Origin: CAVZVZ01 sp963778895
Lineage (GTDB): Bacteria; Actinomycetota; Acidimicrobiia; Acidimicrobiales; Acidimicrobilacustridaceae
Length of the DNA: 64,000 nucleotides
NCBI GenBank assembly: GCA_963778895.1
Contig: CAVZVZ010000005.1
Coordinates: forward strand, 1,054,001-1,118,000
Direction: 5' to 3'
Shown here: positions 37,706 to 48,028 of the stretch, one piece after another
How the letters are laid out: every line of letters starts with the position of its first letter
Position numbering within the stretch: the first letter of the stretch is position 1
Program-made: the position numbers and the translations under genes
The notes under the pieces: model-generated
What the model saw: only the letters and a program-made list of their open reading frames with translations
Databases searched by the model: none
What the model was told of the DNA's origin: nothing

Positions 37706-38838
37706 TCAGCGCGACGCCACCGCCGCGGCGGCGGACAGCGCCGACAGACCGCCCTCCAGCTCGGCGCGCGTGGGCCAGCCGTAGCCGAGACGAAAGTGCC
37801 GGTCGTCGAGCTCGAACCAATGACCAGGGCCGACATAGGTGCCGTAGTCGGCGAGAAGCGACCTGTAGAAGGCCTTGGTGTCCACCTCGAACCCGGGCGC
37901 GAACCGGACGAGCCCCACCACTCCTCCGGACGGGTCCACCCACTCGAAGATCTCCTGCGCGCCGATCCATGCCTGCACCACCGCCAAGCGTTCGCGCGCG
38001 TCTTCCACGATCGGTGGCAGCACTCGAGACCGATCGGCGAGTACCGCCCCGGCTATGGCTTCGTCGAGCGTCGCGCCGCAGATCACCATCTGCTCCTTCG
38101 CCGCCAACAAGTGTCTCGGACACGGTCGCGTCGCGGCACACGGCCCATCCGACGCGTAGGCCGGGCAAGCCGTACGCCTTCGACATCGAAGCCACGCTGA
38201 TGGCGCGCTCGGAGAGCGTCGCGGCCATGGGCAGGGGCTCATGATGCGTGAGATCCCGGTAGGTCTCGTCGACCAACAGACACCGCGCCCGAGCGCTCGG
38301 CGAGGGCCACGAGCTCGTGCAGGTCCGCGGCATCGAGCATCGTGCCCGTCGGGTTGTGCGGGCACGTCACCGAGATGAGCCGCGTCTCGCCTGGGCGTAC
38401 GTGTGCCGCGATCCGTTCGCTGTCGATTCGCCAGCCGTCCTCGAAGGTGAGATCGACGATGTCGACGTCGGCGCCGATCGCTCGCGGGGTCTCGAGGTTC
38501 GTCGCGTAGTTGGTGCGCACCACCACGATGTGCGACCGGGCGTCGAGCAAGGCCGTGGCTATGGCGAACAGCGCACCCGCCGCGCCGGGAGTGACGAGCA
38601 CGTCATCGGCTCGGAGGCCCGCCCCACCGCCGGCGACCGCTTCACGGAGGGCAGGTTCGCCGAGATGGTCGCCGTAGCAGAGCAAGAGCTCGTCCAACGC
38701 GCCATCAGCGAGCCCACCGATACCGAGGTCGGTGAGTCGGCGATCGGCGACCGAGCTCTCGGACAGGTTGTTGGTGATGGTGTCGTACCCGAGCTGTTCC
38801 GGGGACTCGACTTCGATCGGCATCCTGCGGTAGTCCAC
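37706..38838 (-). CDS. PLP-dependent class I/II aminotransferase (two frameshifts)
   Basis: About 377 residues after correction, GTG start 38838. Fold-type I features: VTPGAAGALFAIATAL, CPHNPTGTML (Asn-Pro for PLP/carboxylate), LLVDETYRDL (Asp-Glu-x-Tyr) and the Schiff-base Lys in SMSKAYGLPGLRVGW. Inserted bases near 38285 and 38112 break the frame. It transfers amino groups between an amino acid and a keto acid; the specific substrate is not evident. It follows the HAPMO-like gene on the same strand, upstream of it by 27 nt. Confidence 0.85.
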
Positions 38839-38908
38839 GCTCCGAGCATCGCAGATACGAGCGGTGACACGATCGTGCGCCTACGCCCTCGGACGGCAAC
38901 TCGCACGT

Positions 38909-38953
38909 CCAAGTCGTGATCGTCTACCGAATCGGTACACAATCACGACTTGG
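38909..38953. repeat. Inverted repeat, 12-bp arms, between aminotransferase and catalase genes
   Basis: CCAAGTCGTGAT (38909-38920) and ATCACGACTTGG (38942-38953) are perfect complements around a 21-nt loop that itself holds the smaller palindrome ACCGA-A-TCGGT (38926-38936). It lies downstream of the catalase-related gene and upstream of the aminotransferase, both minus strand: a terminator or operator is possible. No T-tract follows. Confidence 0.75.
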
Positions 38954-38999
38954 AGGTCACGAGGCGCGATACGGACTGGTCGCCGATGTGACCGGAGCG

Positions 39000-39930
39000 C
39001 TACGACCCGGTGCGCCGTGCGACGGAAACGCCGTAGATGTTCCGACGCGCGAGCAATACCGGGTCGTCGCTGAGCACGATGCCATCGATGACGCGCGTGG
39101 GATCGAACACCAAGGATGTCGTCGCCCTGCTCGCGATCGAAGGCGAGTCCGGTGATCTCCAACCGGCCGGCATCGACGAGGTCTCGACCCGAAGGCCAGA
39201 CCGCAGTCGGGTCGTCGAGCGGATCACCGTCATCGGCCAACTCGATGCGCAGCTCGAACACCACGGGCCCGTCCTCGAACCGCGCGACCAGCTCGTCGTG
39301 CAGGAAGTCGGGCGCTCGCGCCGCCGCGTCCTCCGCCGTCAACCCGACCTCGCCGGCGGCCGGCACGAGGTGATAGCGACCGAAGCGAGTCGCACCGGCG
39401 GCGGGCTCGAATCCGAACGCGTGCAATCCGTGGAACGCCAGGGTGGCGTAACTCGCCGGGACGAGCTGGGTGAGCGCGGCCTCCACCGCCGGCATGGCCT
39501 CGGGGTGGGCGGCCAGATACGCACCGACCCTCTCCGCGTCGGGCGCGCCGGTGGCGGGGTCGGGACGACGCGCCTCGTTGAAGGCGAGAAAGTCCTCCGG
39601 GGTCCGAGCCACGAACGCGGGGGAGGTGGAGCCGAGGATGTCGGTCGTCGAACCATCGACGTAGAACTTCACCGCCATGCCCCGGCCGCCGGTGACGGCG
39701 TCGTTGACACTCGGATCACCGCTGGCATTGGAGAACCGCACGTGCGCCCGCACGGGCGGACCGCGGAAATGCGCAGCCCGGCAGAGGTCCGCCGCCATCG
39801 GTGTGGGCACGAAGCTCGCCGCGCACAACACGCCTTTCGCGTGCACCGCCCGGTGGCCGGGATGGCTCCCGTAGGTCGCGTTCACGAAGTCGATGATCTG
39901 CTCCGCGATGTCGGGATCACCCATGAGCAT
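39000..39930 (-). CDS. Catalase-related (SrpA-like) heme protein (one frameshift)
   Basis: About 310 residues, the minimal catalase core. N-terminal NATYGSHPGHRAVHAKGVLC contains the distal His region, with ARFSNASG-like VRFSNASGDPSVND next to it. The heme-ligating Tyr is in the R-x3-Y motif of ARRNIYGVSVARR near the C-terminus, which is in a second frame because of one inserted base near 39115. Related SrpA/catalase-like proteins act as peroxidases rather than fast catalases. Start ATG 39930 or 39924. It is monocistronic. Confidence 0.85.
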
Positions 39931-40044
39931 CCAGCCTATGCAGCCCGATCGGGCCAGCCGACACGGTCGAGAAATCGGGAAGCTACACGGGACGTAACGG
40001 GTTGAACGCCCTCGACCACCCACCTCGAGGAGGATCAGCACACC

Positions 40045-40459
40045 GTGAGCGAGATGAACGACTTCAACGCCCAGATCATCGACGAGTTCCGGGCCAACAA
40101 GGGCCAGGTGGGCGGGGGCTTCGCCGGCGCACCGATGATCCTGGTGCACCACACCGGGGCCAAGTCCGGGACCGAGCGGGTGAGCCCGCTCGTCTACCAG
40201 GTGGTCGACGACGGCTGGGCGATCTTCGCGTCGAAGGGTGGCGCCCCGGACAACCCCGATTGGTTCCACAACCTCAAGGCGAACCCTGAGACCACGGTCG
40301 AGATCGGCGAGGACAAGTTCGACGTGGTCAGCGCGCGTGGCCGAAGGCGACGAGCGCGAGACCATCTGGACCAAGCAGAAGCAGGACTTCCCGAACTTCG
40401 CCGAGTACGAGGCCAACACCGACCGCACGATCCCGGTGGTGATTCTCGAACGCCGTTGA
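40045..40459 (+). CDS. Deazaflavin (F420)-dependent nitroreductase-family protein (one frameshift)
   Basis: About 138 residues of the DDN-like split-barrel family: HHTGAKSGTERVSPLVY is the F420-binding signature, followed by GAPDNPDWFHNLKANPETTVEIG. A base inserted near 40340 shifts the last 38 codons (EGDERETIWTKQKQDFPNF). GAGGAGG lies upstream of GTG 40045. Uses reduced F420 to reduce or bind small molecules; physiological substrate not known. Confidence 0.88.
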
Positions 40460-40490
40460 TCACACGGGTCGGTCAGGTGAGGATGACGCC

Positions 40491-40871
40491 ATGACCGTCC
40501 AGCTCAATCACACGATCGTGGGCGTGCGGGACAAACGCGAGTCCGCCACTTTCGTGAGCGAGATCCTCGGACTGCCTGCACCCGTACCCTTCGGGCCGTT
40601 CCTCGTCGTCGAAGTGGACAACGGCGTGTCACTCGACTTTCAGGACTGGGGTGACAGCGTCGCCGTCCAGCACTACGCGTTCCTCATCTCCGAGCCCGAG
40701 TTCGACGAGATCTTCGGCCGCATCCAGGCGCGAGACCTGACGTATTGGGCCGATCCCCACCAGAGCGCCGCCGGCGAGATCAACCACCACGATGGCGGAC
40801 GCGGCGTCTACTTCGAAGATCCCAGCGGTCACCTGCTGGAGATCATCACCCGGCCGTACGGGAGCGCCTGA
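40491..40871 (+). CDS. VOC/glyoxalase-superfamily protein 3
   Basis: 126 residues, intact. QLNHTIVGVRDKRESATFVSE opens the first module with the metal His (quoted HTIVGVRDKRES), QHYAFLISEPEFDEIF the second, and EDPSGHLLEIITRPYG provides the Glu and typical ending. Likely a small dioxygenase/isomerase-type VOC protein. It follows the nitroreductase by 31 nt and may be co-transcribed. Confidence 0.85.
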   Translation: MTVQLNHTIVGVRDKRESATFVSEILGLPAPVPFGPFLVVEVDNGVSLDFQDWGDSVAVQHYAFLISEPEFDEIFGRIQARDLTYWADPHQSAAGEINHHDGGRGVYFEDPSGHLLEIITRPYGSA

Positions 40872-40902
40872 ACCACGAGTCGTCGAGCAGCGGGACCGTT
40901 GA

Positions 40903-41602
40903 TCAAGCGGTGTGACCCGGATCGGTGTGCACGTCGTACACCACGGTGACGTGCTCGAAGCCGGCGTCGGTGAGCAGCTTGGTCATCAGGTCGGTCGTGT
41001 TCGACTGGGCCTTGGCTTTCAGATCGCTCTGCGCGGCCGCTTCCGAGAGCTTGTCCTCGGCCCGTGCGTACAGGTCCGCGTCATCACTCGGATTGCCGGT
41101 GGTGAGCGCGTCGTCCACTCGATCCAGCACGCCGCGGTCACGGGCGATCACTCGGGTGCTGTCGCGATCGAGTTGCGCCTGCTGCAAGGTCGGCTCGGGC
41201 AGGTGCACGGTCACCGACTTGCCGTCGGCGCTCACCTGGAGCGCATCGTCGCCGAGGTCGCGAGAAGTCGACCGACGCCTGAACATCGCCTTCGGCGACC
41301 AGAACCTTGTGTTCGCCTTTCAGCCAATCCGGGAGAAGGTTCGAATCGGTCTCCTGGTCGACCAATGTCTGGAACCGGCCCGTCGCCGCGTCGAACTGGG
41401 CCATGTCCTGCAGTCGAGCCAGCACGACGGCATTCGGTTGCTCTCGCACCGTCGTACCGAACAGGTTCGGCACCGCGATCGAAACGATCAGCAGGGCCGC
41501 CAGGCCGAAGGCGATCACGCCCACCGCACCGACGAGCAGCAGCCCGCCCCGGCGACGGCCACCTTTGATGATCGCGACCGATTGGGTCTTGTCCGACGAC
41601 AT
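40903..41602 (-). CDS. DUF4230 membrane-anchored protein (one frameshift)
   Basis: About 232 residues: short cytoplasmic N-terminus, one membrane helix (GLLLVGAVGVIAFGLAALLIV), then an extracytoplasmic DUF4230 domain (VVLARLQDMAQFDAATGRFQ, then VTVHLPEPTLQQAQLD and FEHVTVVYDV). A single inserted base near 41270 splits it. The family function is unknown. It is divergent from the DUF2156 gene. Confidence 0.78.
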
Positions 41603-41738
41603 GCGCGCAGCCTCCCAGCAGCAGAGTTCCCGCTGATACTGAGGGTCGCCGCATAAAGCGCTTGGAAAATCTAGCGTGGCTGGTCGTGACACTGGTCACC
41701 GGCACGGCCGAGACCGCCCGATGCGGGAGAATGAGCCG

Positions 41739-43467
41739 GTGACCACGGCGGTACCGAAATTCCGGAGCAGCGCGTTTCGGGCGCACCTGATCGCCGCCCT
41801 GACCGCCGTCGGTGGGGTCTTGATCCTGCTGACGACGATCCCCCGCGTCGCGATCTGGCTCGGGCGCTTCTCGGCTGTCGTCACGCCCTTCGGAATCCGC
41901 GAGGCGAGCTACGTGGCATCGGTCGTCATCGGCGTGGGGTTGCTGACCTTGGCGGGCCAGCTCGACCGGCGAAAGCACCTCGCTTGGCTCGTCACCATCG
42001 TGTTGTTCGGCTTGAGCGTCTGGTTCAACCTCTCCCGCGGTCATCACCCGACGTCGTCGATCTACTCGCTGTTGATGGTCATCTTGCTGTGGTTCACGCG
42101 CGACGAGTTCCGGGCACCGGGCGACCCGCCGACGCTGCTGGAGTTCCTGCGGTGGACGACGATCTGGTTCAGCGCGGTGCTCGTCTACGGCATGGTCCTG
42201 TTGTTCTCGGAACGAGATCACCTGTCACCGACGCCCACGGTCGGGCGCAATCTCGAGACCGTCGTGGTCGGGCTGGTCGGTGTGCACGGGCCGTACACCT
42301 ACCAGCGCAGAGTGTTCGGCGACGTCTTCTCGCTGTCGTTGCTGGTGCTCGGTGTCAGTGGACTGGCGGTGGGCATCGCGTTGTTGTTCCGGCCGTTCGT
42401 GGCCAGTCCGGTCGCCGGGCCCAACGACTGGGACCGCGCATCAGCGTCTCATCCACCAATACGGCTGCGACACCCTGGACTACTTCGCGCTTCGCGACGA
42501 CAAGCTGTTCTTCTTCTCGTCCGACGGAGGAGCGATGATCGCCTACACCTATCTCGGGCGGTACGCGCTGGCCTCGGGCGATCCGATCGGCTCCCCCGGA
42601 TCCATCGATCTCGTGCTGGACGAGTTTCTGCAGATGTGCGCCGGTCGGGCTTGGGGCGCGGCCTTCCTCGCCATCCGTGAGGACGAACGCGAGCGCTACG
42701 TGAGCCGAGGGCTGCGAACCGTCTACCTGGGCGACGAGGCCGTCGTGCCCTGCAAAGGGTTCAACCTGAGCGGGAAGAAGTGGAAGAGCATCCGACAGTC
42801 GGCGAACCGGGTGGCGCGCACCTACCACTTCGACTTCCTTCGCGAATGCGACGCCGACCCCGATCTCGTCACCAAGTTGAACGAGGTGAGCCACAAGTGG
42901 CGGGGCAAGGCACCCGAGCGCGGGTTCACCATGAGCCTGAGCCAGGAGATACAGGGCACCGCATCGGAGTACTACCTCTGCGTCGCACGGGACGACGCCG
43001 GCGACGTCGGAGGCTTCCTTCGCATCGTGCCCGTCTTCGGTGACGAGCCGGGCTTCACGCTCGATCTCATGCGCCGCGATCCGAACACACCGAACGGGAT
43101 GACCGAGTTCTTGCTCACTCAGACGATCATGCAACTCGACGAACTGGGCTACTCGCGGCTCTCGATGAACTTCGCCGCCTGGGGTCGACTCTTCACCGAG
43201 GAAGCCCACCAGACGATCGGCACCCGCATCGCGCGCGCCGTCGTGTCGATGCTGAGTCCGTTCTTCCAGATCAAGTCACTTCGCACCTTCAACGAACGCT
43301 TCCACCCGGACTGGGTACCCCGGGTCATCGCGTTCGACGATCGGCGCTCGCTCCCACGTGTCGCGGTCTTGTTCGGAGGCGTCGAGGGGTTCCTCCACAC
43401 ACCGATCATCGGCAAGTACCTCTTGCCCAAGACGATCGCCCATCCCACCGCTCCCGACCGCGAGTGA
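41739..43467 (+). CDS. DUF2156/MprF-like membrane protein (aminoacyl-phosphatidylglycerol synthase type), one frameshift
   Basis: About 575 residues. The N-terminal part has six or so membrane helices (LIAALTAVGGVLILLTTIP, VTIVLFGLSVWF, SLSLLVLGVSGLAVGIALL quoted in part). The C-terminal part (from ~residue 235) is the DUF2156 GNAT-like catalytic domain with QYGCDTLDYFALRDDKLFFF (given as DTLDYFALRDDK), AYTYLGRYALASGDPIG and GMTEFLLTQTIMQL. In LysX/MprF this domain transfers an aminoacyl group to phosphatidylglycerol. One inserted base near 42435 lies at the domain junction. GTG 41739 has GGGAGA 8 nt upstream. Confidence 0.82.
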
Positions 43468-43493
43468 CCACAGAGCGCACACGGGCGCGGGGC

Positions 43494-43499
43494 TACGCT
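43494..43499 (+). promoter_or_regulatory. -10 box of the LLM oxidoreductase gene
   Basis: TACGCT lies 8 nt before ATG 43508, leaderless pattern; no ribosome-binding site is present. Confidence 0.35.
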
Positions 43500-43507
43500 C
43501 CCGCCCA

Positions 43508-44383
43508 ATGAAATGGACGGTTCCCTTCCCCCTCTTCCCCGCCGATCACCTCGTGCCGATGGCGCGAGCCGCGGAGGCCGCCGGCTTCGACACGATCGCC
43601 ATGCCCGACTCGGTGTTCTTCCCCGAGCAGGTTTCGGCTGACTACCCGTACTCGGCCGACGGCGGTCGCTTCTGGGAGCCCGACACACCCTTCGTCGATC
43701 CGTTCGTAGGCATCTCCGCGATGATGGGCGTGACCGAGCGGATCCACTTCGTCACCAACGTGGTGAAGCTGCCAATCCGCGACCCACTGCTCGTGAGCAA
43801 ACAGCTCAGCTCGATGGCCGCACTGTCGGGCAATCGCATGGCGATCGGTGTCGGACTCAGCTGGATCCCCGAGGAGTTCGCCTGGACGCACACCGACATG
43901 CGCACACGGGGCCGCCGGGCCGACGAGATGATCGAGATCATCAAGTTGATCTGTGCCGGTCGCGGTCCCGAGTGGGTCGAGTACCACGGCGAGTTCTACG
44001 ACTTCGACCGCTTGATGATGGCGCCCGCGCCCGACGCACCGCTCCCGATCTACGTCGGAGGCCTCAGTGAGCCGGGTCTGCGCCGCGCTGCCCGGTTGGC
44101 CGATGGCTGGATATCGGTGCAGAACACCGAAGCCGAGATCGTCGACGCCATCACCGCACTCGAGCGCTACCGCGTCGAGTACGGCCGGACGTCCGAGCCC
44201 TTCGAGGTGAACGCGCTGTGCACCGACGTGTTCGATCTCGACGGGTTTCGTCGCTTGGCCGAGGCCGGTGTCACCGAGCTCCAGGTCGTCCCGTGGTACT
44301 TCACCGGCAAGGACCCTGACGATCTCGCCAACCGCATCGACTCGCTGGCGTGGTGGTCCGACGAGATCGTGGCGAAGTTCTGA
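43508..44383 (+). CDS. LLM-class F420-dependent oxidoreductase
   Basis: 291 residues, intact. TIM-barrel luciferase-like fold: AEAAGFDTIAMPDSVFFPE, GVSISAMMG-type VDPFVGISAMMGVTERIHF, SMAALSGNRMAIGVGLSWI, and ARLADGWI at the phosphate-binding end. The sequence pattern (TNVVKLPIRDPLLVSKQLSS) is that of the TIGR03619-like F420 subgroup. Transfers hydride from reduced F420 to an unknown substrate. The next gene starts 5 nt downstream, so it is co-translated with the DegT-family enzyme. Confidence 0.9.
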   Translation: MKWTVPFPLFPADHLVPMARAAEAAGFDTIAMPDSVFFPEQVSADYPYSADGGRFWEPDTPFVDPFVGISAMMGVTERIHFVTNVVKLPIRDPLLVSKQLSSMAALSGNRMAIGVGLSWIPEEFAWTHTDMRTRGRRADEMIEIIKLICAGRGPEWVEYHGEFYDFDRLMMAPAPDAPLPIYVGGLSEPGLRRAARLADGWISVQNTEAEIVDAITALERYRVEYGRTSEPFEVNALCTDVFDLDGFRRLAEAGVTELQVVPWYFTGKDPDDLANRIDSLAWWSDEIVAKF

Positions 44384-44388
44384 CGGGA

Positions 44389-45598
44389 ATGGCGCGGCGA
44401 ATCGAGTACGCGGGCAGCGTCCACGACGAGCGCGAGATCGAAGCCGTTGTCGCCGTGTTGCGCGGTGGGCCGCAGGCCTTGCGCATCGGTCGCAACGTGC
44501 GCGCGTTCGAGGCGGGCATCAGCGAGCTCTTCGGCAAACGGCGAGGGGTGATGTGCAACTCCGGGTCCTCGGCGCTCTACCTCGCCGTCGAGCTGCTCGA
44601 TCTCCAGCCGGGCGATGAGGTCGTCACGGCCGCAGTGACGTTCTCGACCGATGTCGCCCCGATCGTCCGAGCGGGTGCGGTGCCGTCGTTCGTCGACGTC
44701 GAGCCGGACACGTTCAACATCGACGTCGATGCCATCGAGGCCGCGATCACGCCCGCGACACGCGCGGTGCTCGTGCCGAACCTCATCGGCAACGTGCCCG
44801 ACTGGGACCGCATCCGGGCCATCGCCGACGTCCATGGTCTCCGCGTAGTCGAGGACTCGTGCGACGCCCTCGGCTCGACGTTGCGGGGCTCGCCGACCGG
44901 CGAGCGGTCGGACATCTCGGTGACCTCGTTCGCACTCTCGCACATCATCACCGGTGCGGGGACCGGCGGGATGGTGTGCCTCGACGACGATGCGTTGGTC
45001 GACCGCTGTCTCTTGCTGCGGCGATGGGGTCGGCGCTCCGAGCCCCAATTGTTCGGATCCACGAAAGGCGTCGACACGCGGTTCTTCTCCACGATCGACG
45101 GCGACCTCGAATATGACAACCTCTTCATCTTCGACGAGGCGGGATGGAACTTCGAGCCATCGGAGCTGTCAGCCGCGTTCGGTCTCGTGCAACTCGAAAA
45201 GCTCGCCGGAGAACCTCGAACGCCGTCAGCGGAACTTCGCACGGTTGCTCGCGCACTTCTCGACCCGATCCGATGTGTTCACGCTGCCGCGCACCACGGA
45301 CGATGTCGAGACGGCTTGGCACATGTTTCCGATCGTGCTCCGACCCGAGTCCGGAGTCAGCCGGGCCGAGTTCCAACAGCACATGGAGCGCAACGGCGTC
45401 GACACGCGCATGGTGTGGACTGGCAACGTCCTCCGCCAGCCGGCCTTCCGCTCCATCGAGCACCGTGTGCCGCCCGGAGGCCTCCCGAACGCCGATCACG
45501 TCATGGAGCACGGACTCGTACTTCCCGCCAATCACTCCTTGGACGACGACGACATCGAATACATCTGGCAGACAGCTGCGGACTTCCTCGAACGGTGA
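44389..45598 (+). CDS. DegT/DnrJ/EryC1-family PLP enzyme lacking the catalytic Lys (3-dehydratase-like), one frameshift
   Basis: About 402 residues. PLP site elements are present: CNSGSSALYLAVELL, VTFSTDVAPI, VPNLIGNVPDW, VVEDSCDALGS (Asp156 to the pyridine N). Where sugar aminotransferases have the Schiff-base Lys, this protein has SFALSHIITGAGTGG with His185. The same Lys-to-His change marks ColD and RfbH/E1, which dehydrate C3 of nucleotide-4-keto-6-deoxy sugars. The Cys set that binds 2Fe-2S in RfbH is not seen. One inserted base near 45205 shifts the last 130 codons (NLERRQRNFARLLAHF). Closely coupled to the F420 oxidoreductase. Confidence 0.85.
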
Positions 45599-45625
45599 CA
45601 GCATGCGAGGCGCAGGAGGTGTGCG

Positions 45626-46235
45626 ATGAGTTTCACAAGGGGCTTCAGCGGTAGAGGCCGCGCCAACCGCGACGACCGGCTCCCGCCGGGGCAGTACGAC
45701 ACCGGGACGCAGTGGCCGGTTCTCACGGCCGAAGTCACTCCGAAGCTGGCGACCGACACGTGGACCTTCACGGTCGAGGGTCTGGTCGAGGCGCCGACCA
45801 CGTGGACGTGGGACGAGCTCCACGCGTTCCCACCGTCGGTCTACAACGGCGACATCCACTGCGTCACCACCTGGTCCAAGTTCGGCATGTCGTGGACTGG
45901 CGTCTCAGTGGACACGTTGCTCGAAGCGGCTCGACCACTCCCCTCCGCGACCCACGTGCTCGCGGTCACGCACACCGGCTACACGACGAACCTCCCTCTC
46001 GACGATGTCACCGGTGGCAAGGCCTGGGTCGCTTGGGAGGTCGACGGTGGCGCCCTGCCCACCGAGCACGGTGGACCCGCTCGCTTGTTGGTGCCACACC
46101 TCTACTTCTGGAAGAGCGCCAAGTGGGTGGCCGGGACTGCAGCTGCTCGACCACAACGAACCGGGGTTCTGGGAGCGCAACGGCTACCACGATCGCGGTG
46201 ACCCGTGGCTCGAGCAGCGGTACCAGGGCGACTGA
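45626..46235 (+). CDS. Sulfite-oxidase-like molybdopterin oxidoreductase (one frameshift)
   Basis: About 202 residues of the oxidored_molyb domain. The molybdenum-coordinating Cys is in GDIHCVTTWSKFGMSW, followed by TGYTTNLPLDDV and YFWKSAKWVAG. A base inserted near 46138 shifts the last ~32 codons (NEPGFWERNGYHDRGDPWL). AGGAGGT precedes ATG 45626. Such short cytoplasmic relatives oxidise or reduce an S- or N-oxide-type substrate; electrons probably come from the flavoprotein encoded 5 nt downstream. Confidence 0.88.
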
Positions 46236-46239
46236 GGTC

Positions 46240-46950
46240 ATGGACGCCGCGACCGACGGCAGCCCGTGGAAGAAGGCGCGAGTCGTGTCGCTGCACGACG
46301 AAACGGCCAACGCGAAGACGTTTCGCCTCGCCCTTCCCGAGCCGGTGCCACACCGCGCCGGCCAGCACTACGTCGTGCGACTCACGGCGCCCGATGGCTA
46401 CACCGCGTCGCGGTCCTACTCGGTCGCGTCGGCGCCCGACAGCTCGGCCGAGTTCGAGCTGACGGTCGAGCGCCTCGCCGACGGCGAGGTGTCGAGCTTC
46501 CTCCACGATGTGGTGATGGTCGGTGACGAGCTCGAGGTGCGCGGGCCGATCGGTGGGTGGTTCGTATGGGACGCCGACACACCGGCGTTGCTCGTCGGCG
46601 GAGGCTCGGGCGTGGTCCCACTGATGGCCATGCTGCGTTTGGCGCGCAACACCGGCCGAGCCGATCTGGTGCGACTCATCGCCTCGGTGCGGGCGCCAGC
46701 CGATCTCTACTATGCCGACGAGCTCCCGGGGCCGCAGTCCACGCTCGTGTACACGCGCGAGGTGCCTGCGGGCTTCGACCGCCCGGCCGGCCGGTTGCGG
46801 GCCACCGACCTGGCGCCATTGCTCTCCGCCGACGCCACCGCCTACGTGTGCGGATCTCCGCCGTTCGCGGAGGCCGCGAGCCAACTCTTGGTCGACCAGG
46901 GCGTCCCCGCCGATCGCATCCGAGTCGAACGCTTCGGGCCGTCAGGTTAG
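46240..46950 (+). CDS. FAD/NAD(P)-binding ferredoxin-reductase-type oxidoreductase
   Basis: 236 residues, intact. FAD domain motif SRSYSVASAPD, the NAD(P) pocket LLVGGGSGVVPLMAML, and the C-terminal AYVCGSPPFAEAASQLL. There is no 2Fe-2S domain, so it passes electrons directly or through a separate carrier. Adjacent to the molybdopterin enzyme, it is its likely redox partner, a pairing seen in other actinobacteria. It converges with the next gene (stops overlap at 46947). Confidence 0.9.
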   Translation: MDAATDGSPWKKARVVSLHDETANAKTFRLALPEPVPHRAGQHYVVRLTAPDGYTASRSYSVASAPDSSAEFELTVERLADGEVSSFLHDVVMVGDELEVRGPIGGWFVWDADTPALLVGGGSGVVPLMAMLRLARNTGRADLVRLIASVRAPADLYYADELPGPQSTLVYTREVPAGFDRPAGRLRATDLAPLLSADATAYVCGSPPFAEAASQLLVDQGVPADRIRVERFGPSG

Positions 46951-47996
46951 GTGCTCGAGCCCGTGACCGCGAGGCTCGCCGCGACCTTCGGGTCACGCAG
47001 TTTCCAGAGGAACCCGTCGTAGAAGATGTGCAACGCGCCGAGCGTGAAGTAGACGGCGCCGAACACCACCACTGGCGCCCACCACTGCAGCGCGGTGACG
47101 ATGCCCAACACCAACGCGACGTAGGCCGCGAGAAATCCCACCCGCCCTGGCCGGGCGCGCACGGCATGCCGAAGGGGCGAGGCGGGGGCCGCGTCGTTCG
47201 CGACGTAACGGCGCCCGAGGCTCTGGTGAACGATCACGAAGTACTCGACCGCGTGGGCTGCGACGTACCCCATGAGCCCGGCCACCGGATCGACGAACAT
47301 CGTCGACACCAGCGCGACCGTGGCACCCATGTACGCCCACTTGGCCGGGTTCGCGTCGGCGCCTCGTCGGGCCTCGAGCCATAGCCAGCGAGCGAACAGC
47401 ACGACGGTCACGACGATCAGCGGAACCACGAGCCAGCGAGCGACGTCGGCGAAGCTGGTGAGCGCCTCGACGCCCCGCCGGTTGTTGCCACCCAATGAGA
47501 CCTGACGGAGTCGCTGCGGTGTGTCGGTGTCGGCCGCCGTCCAGGCCAGCGCCGACACCAGCAGAGCGATGAGCAACCCGCGTTCGACCCGTCCGTGGTC
47601 ATCGCCACCCTTGCGCCCGTAGATACGGGTGAGGCCGTAGCGCTGCATCAAGGTGTGCTCGGCGTTCCAGAGTCCTCCGATGATGGCCAGCAGGACCAGG
47701 TTGAAATACAACAGCCCCACGATGGCCGCCACGAAGAGGAGCGGGCTCCAGCGGTATACGTGGCGGTGTTGTCGATAGCGTTCGCCATCTCCGTAGACGA
47801 GCGCGAGCGTCAGCGGTTGGTGCAGGAAGGACAACAAGAAAACGCCGCTCATGACGATCGCGAGCGTCGACCTGCTGGGTTCCACGTAGCGCACGAGGGC
47901 CACGACCGGCACCCAACAGAAGGCGATGGCCAAGTCGACGACCGGACGGTGGATCCAGCGCCGTTGGCGCCCGACCCGGCGTCGAGGCGCCAACAT
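46947..47996 (-). CDS. Uncharacterised multi-pass membrane protein with conserved His motifs
   Basis: About 349 residues (373 if the start at 48068 is used, which would overlap the upstream gene). Eight or so membrane segments. Repeated His-containing motifs at membrane ends: FLHQPLTLALVYGD, LWNAEHTLMQRYGLTRIYG, AAHAVEYFVIVHQSLG and LHIFYDGFLWKLR. His clusters of this kind occur in membrane di-metal oxygenases (fatty-acid hydroxylases, Brp/Blh carotenoid dioxygenases), but no known signature is matched. It lies just downstream of another unknown gene on the same strand. Function is not assigned. Confidence 0.6.
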   Translation of the reverse strand: MLAPRRRVGRQRRWIHRPVVDLAIAFCWVPVVALVRYVEPSRSTLAIVMSGVFLLSFLHQPLTLALVYGDGERYRQHRHVYRWSPLLFVAAIVGLLYFNLVLLAIIGGLWNAEHTLMQRYGLTRIYGRKGGDDHGRVERGLLIALLVSALAWTAADTDTPQRLRQVSLGGNNRRGVEALTSFADVARWLVVPLIVVTVVLFARWLWLEARRGADANPAKWAYMGATVALVSTMFVDPVAGLMGYVAAHAVEYFVIVHQSLGRRYVANDAAPASPLRHAVRARPGRVGFLAAYVALVLGIVTALQWWAPVVVFGAVYFTLGALHIFYDGFLWKLRDPKVAASLAVTGSST

Positions 47997-48028
47997 CGAC
48001 GAATCTGCGACGCCGACGTACACGACCC

